Made by a program: the position numbers and the translations under genes
DNA from: Litorimonas sp039975855
Lineage (GTDB): Bacteria; Pseudomonadota; Alphaproteobacteria; Caulobacterales; Maricaulaceae
Direction: 5' to 3'
Length of the DNA stretch: 64,000 nt
Assembly (NCBI GenBank): GCA_039975855.1
Contig: JBDWGH010000004.1
Location: 434,001 to 498,000, forward strand
The notes under the pieces: generated by a model
Database searches by the model: none
What the model was told of the DNA's origin: nothing
What the model saw: only the letters and a program-made list of their open reading frames with translations
Shown: positions 43,123 through 51,697 of the stretch, one piece after another
How positions within the stretch are numbered: position 1 is the stretch's first letter
Layout of the letters: each line of letters begins with the position of its first letter

Positions 43123-43860
43123 ATGTCGTCACTCGCGAATGCTTTGAACATTCTTGAAAAAGTCGTCGCCGAGCAAGCGAACGGTCTAACTTTTACCGAA
43201 ATTTTGAATCGCACTGCCCTGCCGCGGTCTAGCTCTCACCGCCTCGTCAAAGAGCTCACGGCATTAAACTTGCTAACCTATGAGCCGGAAACGAAAACGT
43301 ATCGAGGAGGTTTTTCTTTGGCGGCCTTAGGGGCGCAAGTGACATCTAATCTGGATATACGCCAAACGTGTCGTCCGGCCATGAAAGCACTGCAAGAGAG
43401 TTTAGGGTCTGTCGTAACACTAAGCATATGCGGTGATGAAAGCGGGATCTATATCGACAAAATAGAACCGCAAGATTTTGGCCTGAGGCTGCATTCGGAA
43501 ATCGGGAAGTCTTTTCCGCTTCATTGTACGGCAATGGGTAAAGTGCATTTGGCGCATGGGTCCGACGCCTTGCGGGAGCGGGTTCTAAGCCGTCCTCTTG
43601 AGGCGCATACTGAGGCCACGATAACAGATGCTAAGGCCTTGCTCGAGGAGCTCGAACGGGTCCGAGCTCAAGGCTATGCGATTGATGACGAGGAAATCTC
43701 CCGTGGGCTAACGTGTATCGGCGCACCGATCTTCGGTTTAAACGGAGAAGTAATTGCCGCGATGAGTCTCACCGCGCCAAGTCATGTCTATGAAAAGGGA
43801 ATTCCTGACGCGATTATTGAGACCGTCAAGAATTTCGCAGAGCAAGCGTCCTTACGCTAA
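43123..43860 (+). CDS. IclR-family transcriptional regulator
   Basis: 245 residues. N-terminal winged helix (residues about 5-60: ALNILEKVVAEQANGLTFTE, LPRSSSHRLVKELTALNLL) and C-terminal IclR effector domain (LHCTAMGKVHLAH, EISRGLTCIGAPIFG). It probably senses KDG or KDPG, the usual ligands of the KdgR-type IclR proteins, and controls eda-kdgK. This is inferred from divergence and the twin operators. It is convergent with the FAH hydratase gene. Confidence 0.9.
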   Translation: MSSLANALNILEKVVAEQANGLTFTEILNRTALPRSSSHRLVKELTALNLLTYEPETKTYRGGFSLAALGAQVTSNLDIRQTCRPAMKALQESLGSVVTLSICGDESGIYIDKIEPQDFGLRLHSEIGKSFPLHCTAMGKVHLAHGSDALRERVLSRPLEAHTEATITDAKALLEELERVRAQGYAIDDEEISRGLTCIGAPIFGLNGEVIAAMSLTAPSHVYEKGIPDAIIETVKNFAEQASLR

Positions 43861-43863
43861 GGC

Positions 43864-44676
43864 TTATGCCTTTGGCTTACGCGGCACCATTCGTAATTCA
43901 TATTCAGCTAGATCGCCGAATTTTATATGTCCTTTGGTCCCAGCGTGTGAGGAATGAACACCAGTAATCGCCCCGCTTGAAATCAGGCAATTTTCTGGAA
44001 GATCAATTTCGCCCTTTAAACTGATAAAGTGGTTCAAGATAAAGCGGAGCGCGCCCATGGGCCCGTTTTCTCCAGCGTTGGGGGTCGCTCGTCCAATCTC
44101 TAAGTCATCAATGTGGAGTACGACCTCGAGCTTTGAAAAATCATCGAGAATAGAAAGCGGCGCTTCGGGTCCCAGAACGACGCCTGCATTATTCCCGAGA
44201 TCGGAAATAATGGATCCCGGCCCCAGATCATTGACGAATGGGTTTGGTGAACTCGCAATTTCGGCGCCCAAATGAACGCTTGAAATAAAGGCGTGTGTTT
44301 CCTCAATAGTCTCCAGCGGCTGATCCAGCTGATCCAAATTTTTGAGTACGAAAACGAGTTCAGCTTCATAGGCTGCAAACCCCCCCTCAAAAACTGTAAC
44401 TTCAATCGAGTCGCCAGACTTTGCGACATATTTTTGGTCGGCAAACATCGGTCCAGCCTGCCAGATGGTTGGGAATTGTTCTTGAAACTTCGGCGGGACG
44501 CCGCCGACTTTAAACCCGATCAAGTCAGCATCCCAATTTTTGATAGAGCAAAGCTGTACAGCATAAGCCTGCTCCAATGTTTGAGGAAGTTCAGCAGGAA
44601 ACCCATCAATCGCTATGCAAGCTCGTCGCGCATTTAAAGTCGCGTCTGAAATTGGTTTTGGATCAAAATTTGTCAT
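43864..44676 (-). CDS. 2-keto-4-pentenoate hydratase-like FAH-fold protein
   Basis: 270 residues from the ATG at 44674-44676, with GAGACGAC upstream; the frame extends to 44706. The family is that of MhpD/2-oxohepta-diene hydratases (LEQAYAVQLCSI, AAYEAELVFVL, AEIASSPNPFVND, the LISSGAITGVHS end). These act on unsaturated 2-keto acids with Mg2+. Its position between IclR and the MFS transporter, behind a terminator, suggests a role in the uronate pathway. The compound acted on is unknown. No KdgF cupin was seen in the window, so this enzyme is a candidate for another step. Confidence 0.8.
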   Translation of the reverse strand: MTNFDPKPISDATLNARRACIAIDGFPAELPQTLEQAYAVQLCSIKNWDADLIGFKVGGVPPKFQEQFPTIWQAGPMFADQKYVAKSGDSIEVTVFEGGFAAYEAELVFVLKNLDQLDQPLETIEETHAFISSVHLGAEIASSPNPFVNDLGPGSIISDLGNNAGVVLGPEAPLSILDDFSKLEVVLHIDDLEIGRATPNAGENGPMGALRFILNHFISLKGEIDLPENCLISSGAITGVHSSHAGTKGHIKFGDLAEYELRMVPRKPKA

Positions 44677-44695
44677 TGTCGTCTCTTCGTAAAGC

Positions 44696-44727
44696 AAAAC
44701 ACGCACGGCATACGCCGTACGTGTTTT
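44696..44727 (-). terminator. intrinsic terminator after the MFS gene
   Basis: AAAACACG-C-ACGGC (44696-44709) pairs with GCCGT-A-CGTGTTTT (44714-44727) around the loop ATAC. The near-symmetric A- and T-rich flanks would allow termination in both directions. On the minus strand it separates the MFS transporter from the hydratase. Confidence 0.75.
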
Positions 44728-44777
44728 TAATTCGCCAGGCGTTTTTTACCGCCTGCCCTATCGTTTAAAACTCGCCG

Positions 44778-46094
44778 TTATTCGGCTTTCATACCGCGCG
44801 GTTTGAGTGGCGCTATGTGTCCACATAGGAACCAAATTGCGGCGATCGCAGTGAGCGCCATGACGGCTCCCAATACGAAAATTGAGAAGTAATTCCCGCC
44901 GGTTGTCATAATCGGAACGAGAGCAATAATCCCGGCTCCAGCCAACTTCGCTGCCATGCCAGCGAAACCTGCCAATGTACCAACGGTTCCACCGCCATAG
45001 AAGTCACTTGGCAAGGTTTGAACGTTTCCGATCGCTGTTTGGAATCCGAACAAGATCAAGAACATCAAGGTCAGTGCCAGCCCTGGGGTTGACGCGACAG
45101 CCAAGGCCAAGAGGCAGGGCAGCATAATCAGACAACCAAGTGTGATGACAAACTTACGCGTTTTATCAACGGACCATCCTTTACCGAGCAGGCCTTGCGC
45201 GAGAAGCCCGCCAAACCAAGCACCGAACATCGCGCCAACATAAGGAACCCAACCGCTAACAACCAAGTCTTTCATATTGAAGCCATGAACTTCGAATAAA
45301 TAGGTTGGAATCCAGACGATAAATAACCACCAAATTGGATCAATTGCCGCTGACGCAATGATTACGCCCCAGCTCTGCTTCCGCGAAAGAAGCTCAAACG
45401 TATTTGGATTATATCCACCGTCAATGTTACCGTCATTGTTCAGGTCTTCATTAGGTTGACCACTCAGAATATAATCACGTTCTTCATCAGTGATCCAAGA
45501 GTGATACTTCGGTGGAGCCTTCACAATAACGAGCCAAGGAATAAGCCAAAGGAGACCCAATGCACCCACCAGAATGAAGATGAGCTGCCAGCTAAAGAAC
45601 AAGGCCAAATATCCGATCAGCGGGATTGAGATAATGCCGCCAATCGCTGCACCAGAGTTAAATATTCCCTGCGCAAGAGCCCGTTCATTGACGGGGAACC
45701 ATTCCGCATTGGCTTTCGCAGCACCGGGCCAGTTACCAGCTTCTGATACGCCAAGCACGGCTCGTGCAATACTGAAGGATAAAACGCCTTTTGCAAACGC
45801 ATGTGCGATAGTTGCAAGGGACCAGACACCAATAGACAAAACGAAGCCTAAGCGCGTTCCAACCCAATCAAATATTTTCCCGAAAATCGCTTGACCAAAT
45901 GCGTAAGCGAAAACGAATACAATTGAGATCGACGCATATATGGCTTTGTGCCCGTCAGCATCCATATCAGGGAAAAGTTCAGGCGCAATTTCCGTCGGCC
46001 ATAAAACGCTCAACGTTTGCCTATCAATATAATTGATAATGGTCGCAAGCGCGACGAGGCCGACAACGGCCCAACGTAACTTACCTTTTAACAT
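44778..46094 (-). CDS. MFS transporter (hexuronate/sugar-acid family)
   Basis: 438 residues, 12 membrane segments, preceded by GGGGAA. The early motif INYIDRQTLSVLWP and the later AEWFPVNERALAQGIFNSG are characteristic of anion:cation symporters such as ExuT and GudP. It is an inner-membrane proton symporter and should carry the unsaturated uronate monomers made by PL17. It is last in the PL6-PL17-MFS run, 49 bp behind PL17, and ends before a terminator. Confidence 0.9.
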   Translation of the reverse strand: MLKGKLRWAVVGLVALATIINYIDRQTLSVLWPTEIAPELFPDMDADGHKAIYASISIVFVFAYAFGQAIFGKIFDWVGTRLGFVLSIGVWSLATIAHAFAKGVLSFSIARAVLGVSEAGNWPGAAKANAEWFPVNERALAQGIFNSGAAIGGIISIPLIGYLALFFSWQLIFILVGALGLLWLIPWLVIVKAPPKYHSWITDEERDYILSGQPNEDLNNDGNIDGGYNPNTFELLSRKQSWGVIIASAAIDPIWWLFIVWIPTYLFEVHGFNMKDLVVSGWVPYVGAMFGAWFGGLLAQGLLGKGWSVDKTRKFVITLGCLIMLPCLLALAVASTPGLALTLMFLILFGFQTAIGNVQTLPSDFYGGGTVGTLAGFAGMAAKLAGAGIIALVPIMTTGGNYFSIFVLGAVMALTAIAAIWFLCGHIAPLKPRGMKAE

Positions 46095-46143
46095 GAGAAA
46101 TTCCCCTTCTTATAATTCTTCTTACTTACCGTATTGGAACAGA

Positions 46144-48330
46144 TCATTTTTGACTCGCTAGATGCGCTTCAGAATTGAAGAGCTTATAAGCTCCAGTCCA
46201 ACTCATTGTCTGACCATTGGCGTCCACACTGTGAGACAGTGAAGGATCTTCATCCCCCGCGAGACCTAAAGCAATTGTTTGACCATCTTTCGTCTCAATC
46301 ACGATAAGCTCATCCGGACCAGTCTCGAAATGCGAGACAGATTTAACGGCACTATGACTGCCGATCGTATACTCTAGCGTTGGATTATAATCCCCATGCG
46401 GTTCAATGACGGAGACAAATGACACGCCATCAGCTTGTCGTGCGCGGAGCATAAATCCAGGTTCTGGTTTCAAATTGAAATTTGGATCATTGGCACCGAT
46501 TTGGGTAAATACGACTTTCGTATTCGCAGGTACGGCGGATGAAACACTGTAGAATTTTTTGTCCAACAACCACGTCACTTGTGACAACCCATCAACCGGA
46601 TCAGCCTCAGCAACTTTCCACAAATATTGATATCCATTTTTGGTACCCAATGGAGCCCGTGACAAAGGATCGGCTTGGACTTCGAAATTCGTTTCAACGA
46701 GATGACCATTGTAGTGGAATGGCAAATCATAACTGTGCGTGCCGTCGGCATGTGCTTCCATTAAGTCGACAATAACGGGTCCTGAGAAGGCAGCGTCCTC
46801 AATCACAGCAACCGTACGACCTATTCTGACATCATCATAAGCTGTAGAAATTTCAGCGGAGGTGATTTTAACGCCATCCTCATTTATGAAAGTGCCAAGG
46901 GTTGGCCAGTTGCGGTTTCCGACCCGAACATCACCGTTGAAGTGACTTGTTTCATCGACAACCAGCGCATTGTGCGCAACCGTTTGCTTTGCATATTTAT
47001 TGTTTTCTGGAAGATAATGTCCGCCATATTTCGCTTCGATGTTCAAGAAACGAGCTGCTCCATAATCACGTAGGATTTCGTGCCCGGCATCATAAACGAG
47101 AATGCCCATTTTATCGAAATGCCCGTGACCCAAGCCTTGAGAGGTGTTTTTTGCGATAAGAGCCAGTCCTTTTGGATCCGCATTCGCGCGTAAAATATCG
47201 AGCGCGCCATCCGTTCCATTCTCGCCATCCCCTAATCGCATGGACTTATAATCAAATGGCGTCGCCTTACCCGCAGCTAAGTCTTCCGAGAGCTTCCGGC
47301 TCTCTGGCGTAAGGACGAAGGTATCTTGTTCCTGGGCAATAGAGAGGAGGCCCGTATCACCCGTGAGGTCATAAGCAATGGCTACACCGTGGAGCAGCTC
47401 ATCTGTTTTAATACCTTTTTCTTTGATGGCGTCATTGATTGGAAAAAACAGCCCACCATAAGCCTGATGAATAAGGCCGTAGATTGCTTTTTTAAGAATG
47501 CCGTCACGTTTCTCGAATATCTTTCGTTCCGGATTATTTTTCTCAACAGCCTGAGCAAATATAACGAAAGGCTTTAGAGCGAACCTGTGGTAATAAGGCC
47601 CTTCATTGTAATATCCATCTGGTGAGAACAGCACATCCATTTGTTTGAGAAAACCAGCATCTCCTGATTTATCTAACCCCAATAGAGCTTGCTCAACATA
47701 CTCATCGTCCCCGATTGCATAGCCGGTAAGTCCGACAGCGGCAGTAGCCCATGTGCCGTGATTATGCACTTTGTTGAAAGTCTCAGGTGCGCCGACGGAT
47801 AAGAAGTCAGCCATATTTCGGAGTAAGTCAGTTTCAACCTTCTCACGCTGTTCAGCGGTAAGGGTCTCTTTGATGGCGTCATAACTTTGAGCGATGTTAA
47901 GCAAGAACATACTCTCGTTCAAATTTTGCCAAAACATTCTTCCGGGAGATTGTTCTTTCTTTGCCGGGTGAAGCTCCCAAGACGGATAAACTGACGCATA
48001 ATCCAGCATCGCTTGTCCCGCGAATTCGGCATATTTCTTATCGCCTGTCAGCTTATAAAGCTGCCCGGCGTCATAGATCCGGAACCCGTTCGCTTTATGG
48101 GTTTCGTGCGTATATCCGCCGCCTGGATCTTTTGGAACGGGCACGGCAAGTGGCGCAGCCATTGTTGCAGCCAAATTCGTTTTGGCGGCTTCTAACCCTT
48201 GATCAAAACCGGAAGCCCCTTCCGAGTGTTTTGCTAAATGTGTCATTTTAGTTGGCGCATCCGTAGCCGACTGAGGGGCACAAGCTGCAACACTAAAAAC
48301 CGCTGCTGTTAAAAGTAAAGGACGGATCAT
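46144..48330 (-). CDS. PL17 oligoalginate lyase lipoprotein (heparinase II/III-like)
   Basis: 728 residues. Lipoprotein signal MIRPLLLTAAVFSVAACAPQ with lipobox Cys17. The alpha-toroid domain holds HNHGTW (Asn190, His191) and GPYYHRF (Tyr247). The His-to-Tyr distance of 56 matches the catalytic His and Tyr of the characterised PL17 enzyme Alg17C. The C-terminal heparinase II/III beta-sandwich has GLGHGHFDKMGILVYD. PL17 enzymes cleave oligoalginate exolytically to monomers. The start overlaps the PL6 stop by four bases (ATGA). Confidence 0.92.
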   Translation of the reverse strand: MIRPLLLTAAVFSVAACAPQSATDAPTKMTHLAKHSEGASGFDQGLEAAKTNLAATMAAPLAVPVPKDPGGGYTHETHKANGFRIYDAGQLYKLTGDKKYAEFAGQAMLDYASVYPSWELHPAKKEQSPGRMFWQNLNESMFLLNIAQSYDAIKETLTAEQREKVETDLLRNMADFLSVGAPETFNKVHNHGTWATAAVGLTGYAIGDDEYVEQALLGLDKSGDAGFLKQMDVLFSPDGYYNEGPYYHRFALKPFVIFAQAVEKNNPERKIFEKRDGILKKAIYGLIHQAYGGLFFPINDAIKEKGIKTDELLHGVAIAYDLTGDTGLLSIAQEQDTFVLTPESRKLSEDLAAGKATPFDYKSMRLGDGENGTDGALDILRANADPKGLALIAKNTSQGLGHGHFDKMGILVYDAGHEILRDYGAARFLNIEAKYGGHYLPENNKYAKQTVAHNALVVDETSHFNGDVRVGNRNWPTLGTFINEDGVKITSAEISTAYDDVRIGRTVAVIEDAAFSGPVIVDLMEAHADGTHSYDLPFHYNGHLVETNFEVQADPLSRAPLGTKNGYQYLWKVAEADPVDGLSQVTWLLDKKFYSVSSAVPANTKVVFTQIGANDPNFNLKPEPGFMLRARQADGVSFVSVIEPHGDYNPTLEYTIGSHSAVKSVSHFETGPDELIVIETKDGQTIALGLAGDEDPSLSHSVDANGQTMSWTGAYKLFNSEAHLASQK

Positions 48331-50663
48331 TTGCTCATTCCCGTATTGCCAGACAAGATCGCGGTATTTTCTTCGTCGCTATTTAACTCGCGAATGCGCG
48401 GCGTAGCCGAGCTTCCGAAATTATTATTCAGCAAACGTGTTTTTGGCTCACCGACTGTGTGGTCAATGACAATAGGACGGGCATCCGTAAACGTATTACC
48501 CTCAAGAAGCGTAACTTGTGCACCGTGTAGGAGGAAGCTGCCGCCGGTCTTATTCCGCTTATTGGACCCGATTTTTGAGAAACTTGAGTTCGTCACTGTC
48601 ACATGAGGACCAAAAGTACTCTCATCCGTACCGCCGCGGTAAACATTAGCAATCGTGCCCCCAATGTTGGAAAATGATGAGTCAGATATCGTCAAATATT
48701 CTGACGCGTAAATTCCGTTATCATCCAATTCACGATCAAGTCTCAAAACGTGACCGGTCGCATCAGAAACTTTCACGCGTTCCAATGTAATATGGTTGGC
48801 AAATGTGCCTTTAGCCGCAGAAATCACGTCGAACGAATGATTGACGTCTAGATCTTCGAAAACTGTGTCAGCTATTTCTAATCGATAATTTTTCAACATC
48901 GAATAAGGGCTCGTCCGAATAACGACGTTGCCAGCACTATCCGGTGTGTCAGCGCCCGAAATCGTCAAGCCTTCGACACGTAAACTCCCGCCGTCTTGAA
49001 TTTCAAACAGTGCATCACGTTCATAAAGAACCTTCGCGTCGCCAACACCTTCAAATTTAAGTGCGTTGGTGACCGTGATAACTCTGTCCGCTGTATGCGT
49101 CCCGGCCAGCAAACGGATCGTATCACCGTCTTTAGCTTCGGCCACGAGTTTTGCTAAATTCCCATCGCCGGGCTTAATGTTATGCGTTTTTCCAGATCCG
49201 AACGCCGTCGCGCCTCCGGCCTTTGGGTAGTAGGACGCACCAGTATCCGAGAGTTTAGTAACCTCGATATCACGAGGTGCGCCGGCCTGAACATCATCGG
49301 TTGGATAGAGTAATCCATTCTCCGCGCGCTTTAATTTCACATCTTGAATTGCGAATTTGTCTGCCAACGGCTCAAGCGCGACGTTACTGACATTTCCTTT
49401 AAAGGCGATGCCTGACATATCGTCATAAACAGTCATGCTGTTACGACCTTGATCATGGACGACGAGGTTATTTTCCATGCGTGTATCAGTCGGCGGAGCG
49501 CTTCGCTCGGCATCGCTACCTGCGCCAAGTTGAATGTTATCGCTATTGATCAGAGAGTTATTCGTAATCACGGAAGAGATGACAGGATCATACCGATTGA
49601 TCGGGCCATTAGGAACGCCGTTCATGACGACCAAAGCGCCGCCAAAGCGGGTTCCTGTTACGCCTTCCATGTAATTGTCGCGTACCGTTTGCCGGGCGTT
49701 GATAACGCGGAAACCGCCTGTGTGATCTTCGCCCTCACCGAGGAAAACATTGCGCTCAACTAGGCTGCCATTCCCATGACGAAGAGTCAGCGTACCGCGC
49801 GACTTATAGAACGTATTATTACGGATAACGTTCCCACCAGATTTCGATGAAATGATCTCAACTTCGCCGTCGCAACGGTCAAAGTAATTGTTTTCAACTA
49901 ATGTCAAACTGTCACTACGGGAATAATGGCTGGTCCCGATACGCAACGTCTCGCCGCCATTTGATCCTAAGATAGGACGCGGCCCAAAATAGTTATGATC
50001 AATGCGATGATTATTCTCGCGGCTCTCTTCAGTATCCATGCGAACAGCCATCGTGACGCCACGATTTCGTTTGTTCACCAATGTGTTGTGGTCGAACCGA
50101 TTGTTTTTCCCATAAATCATGACCCAGAAATCGGCAGATGTGCGCTCTGTCGGATTATAGTCATCAATAACGACGTTATGAACACGGGAGTTATTAGCTA
50201 AATCGCCCTTTGTACGGCGAAAAGAAATAACCTCGCGGGTTGGCGTAAAACCGTCTGTGAAAACCAGACCAGACACGTCCAACCATTCGCCGGAGAGACG
50301 CAAATTTGATTGGCCCGTAATCAGAACTTTACCTGGCGTTTCTGCACTCAAACGAATTGGCGCGTCTTCAGTGCCCTTTCCAGAGAATAACATTTCGAAA
50401 TTTTCCCAGCGCCCATTAGCCAGGACGATATGATCTCCAGGCTGGAGCGACTCTACAGCCTCTGCATATTCTTCTTGGGTAGAGACTAGAGTTTGACCCT
50501 CTTCAGCAGCGGCGGTTTGCGCCGCCTTGTCAGACGCCACCTCAGTCGCGGCTGGCGAGCAGCCATAAAGCGCCGTTGAGAGTAATAACACTGACATAAC
50601 GCCTAGAAGAGCGAGCGGACGCCCCTTTGCGCGTAGCCCAAAATTTTGTGTCTGCTGAGTCAA
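48327..50663 (-). CDS. PL6 alginate lyase lipoprotein
   Basis: 778 residues from a TTG start with AGGGGA at good distance. Lipoprotein signal with Cys35 (ALYGCSPAAT). The N-terminal parallel beta-helix carries the PL6 catalytic pair: Lys274 (IISSKSGG) and Arg295 (LTLRHGNG). Their spacing of 21 matches characterised PL6 enzymes such as AlyGC. A second, calmer beta-helix (residues about 450-778) makes it a two-helix PL6 enzyme. It cleaves alginate, often with preference for G-containing blocks. It follows the palindrome at 50774-50792. Confidence 0.93.
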   Translation of the reverse strand: MTQQTQNFGLRAKGRPLALLGVMSVLLLSTALYGCSPAATEVASDKAAQTAAAEEGQTLVSTQEEYAEAVESLQPGDHIVLANGRWENFEMLFSGKGTEDAPIRLSAETPGKVLITGQSNLRLSGEWLDVSGLVFTDGFTPTREVISFRRTKGDLANNSRVHNVVIDDYNPTERTSADFWVMIYGKNNRFDHNTLVNKRNRGVTMAVRMDTEESRENNHRIDHNYFGPRPILGSNGGETLRIGTSHYSRSDSLTLVENNYFDRCDGEVEIISSKSGGNVIRNNTFYKSRGTLTLRHGNGSLVERNVFLGEGEDHTGGFRVINARQTVRDNYMEGVTGTRFGGALVVMNGVPNGPINRYDPVISSVITNNSLINSDNIQLGAGSDAERSAPPTDTRMENNLVVHDQGRNSMTVYDDMSGIAFKGNVSNVALEPLADKFAIQDVKLKRAENGLLYPTDDVQAGAPRDIEVTKLSDTGASYYPKAGGATAFGSGKTHNIKPGDGNLAKLVAEAKDGDTIRLLAGTHTADRVITVTNALKFEGVGDAKVLYERDALFEIQDGGSLRVEGLTISGADTPDSAGNVVIRTSPYSMLKNYRLEIADTVFEDLDVNHSFDVISAAKGTFANHITLERVKVSDATGHVLRLDRELDDNGIYASEYLTISDSSFSNIGGTIANVYRGGTDESTFGPHVTVTNSSFSKIGSNKRNKTGGSFLLHGAQVTLLEGNTFTDARPIVIDHTVGEPKTRLLNNNFGSSATPRIRELNSDEENTAILSGNTGMSK

Positions 50664-50773
50664 AATCTATCCCCTGTCATAACAGAACCGCCCGCCTCCT
50701 TTTTGGAGTCGTTATTCGGCAAGCTGGATATGTTAAGCACGACATATACCGCGCATGTCAACCAGTTATTCGA

Positions 50774-50792
50774 ACCAATTTATTAAATTGGT
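50774..50792. promoter_or_regulatory. 19-bp perfect palindrome upstream of the PL6 gene
   Basis: ACCAATTTATTAAATTGGT is perfectly symmetric and lies about 120 bp before the PL6 start codon and just past the GntR gene end. The same ACCAATTT...AATTGGT arms occur at 60053-60072 in front of the second TonB receptor. This is the form of a FadR/UxuR-type GntR operator. Confidence 0.7.
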
Positions 50793-50804
50793 CTAATGTA
50801 AAGC

Positions 50805-51551
50805 TTATAAGAGCTGCTGGGACATTGTGTAGCGAGATCGGCTCTCCAGAGCCTTGCGCTGAACCTCTTTATAAGCCTGCTCTTCGGACTCTGTCAGGAG
50901 AGCATCAATCAAGCGGGTGAAATGCGCTCGCATGGCCGTCCGCGCTCCGGAGGAGTCGCGTTTACGTAAGGCCGCAAGAATATCTTCATGCTCATCGTCA
51001 CGTTCTGTTTCACCCTTTGCACAGGCCGTCGCATAGACCTTTTGAAGCTGGGCCGCCTCTGTTCGCATTTTCCAAAGACTATCAACGACAAAGAGAATAG
51101 CGTGATTTTTGGTCGAGCGCGCAATCGTCAGATGAAATTCTGCATCCGCCTCTTCGGGCGTCAACTCGTCCTTCACCTTCCCATTCATGACATCAATTAA
51201 GTGCTCTAGATGATCGAGCTCTTGATCTGTTATCATGGTGGCAGCGAGCGCCGCTGACTCACCTTCATATAAGGCTCGTGCTTCAGTGAGTTCAAACGGA
51301 CCGACCTTTGGCAATCCGTAAACTGGTAGATTGGTTTGGTCGAGAACATATACGCCAGAACCGACTTTGATTTCGACACGGCCTTGGGCCTGCAAAGCAA
51401 TCTCGGCTTCGCGAATGGAGACCCGGCTAACACCAAAACGTTTCGCCAATTCCCGTTCGCCGGGCAAACGCGATCCCGGAGGAAACACGCCGGAATCAAT
51501 CATTTCCAACAATTTGTTGGCAACGGTATGATAGAGTCTTTGCTCAGACAT
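50805..51551 (-). CDS. FadR-type GntR transcriptional regulator
   Basis: 248 residues with AAAGGGACG upstream. N-terminal winged helix (SRLPGERELAKRFGVSRVSI, REAEIALQAQGRVEIKVGSG) and C-terminal FCD ligand domain (FELTEARALYEGESAALAAT, EEADAEFHLTIARSTKNHAI) with metal-site His residues. FCD-domain GntR proteins of the UxuR/ExuR branch sense uronates. It lies between TonB receptor 1 and PL6 on the same strand and is the probable master of the ATTGGT/ACCAAT sites. Confidence 0.92.
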   Translation of the reverse strand: MSEQRLYHTVANKLLEMIDSGVFPPGSRLPGERELAKRFGVSRVSIREAEIALQAQGRVEIKVGSGVYVLDQTNLPVYGLPKVGPFELTEARALYEGESAALAATMITDQELDHLEHLIDVMNGKVKDELTPEEADAEFHLTIARSTKNHAILFVVDSLWKMRTEAAQLQKVYATACAKGETERDDEHEDILAALRKRDSSGARTAMRAHFTRLIDALLTESEEQAYKEVQRKALESRSRYTMSQQLL

Positions 51552-51614
51552 TTTTCGTCCCTTTCAACCTTTGCATCGCAGCAAAGGCGTTATGAGGAAG
51601 ACGCGAGGCCATGT

Positions 51615-51662
51615 CTATACCGATTTGAAAATGACATCGCTGTCTCAGACAAATCGGTATAG
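51615..51662. repeat. 13-bp inverted repeat upstream of gntR
   Basis: CTATACCGATTTG (51615-51627) and CAAATCGGTATAG (51650-51662) are perfect inverted copies 22 nt apart, in the 146-bp gap between TonB receptor 1 and gntR. The half-site ATCGGTATA differs by one base from ATTGGTATA at 55443. There is no T-run, so it is more likely an operator or mRNA structure than a terminator. Autoregulation of gntR is possible. Confidence 0.6.
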
Positions 51663-51697
51663 TCTGCATGATATGGCGTCCGCGACGTGCGGGTGGC

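Noticed and set aside
51615..51662. Inverted repeat as terminator of TonB receptor 1
   Set aside because: Neither side has a T-run, and the loop is long; an operator or mRNA structure is more likely.
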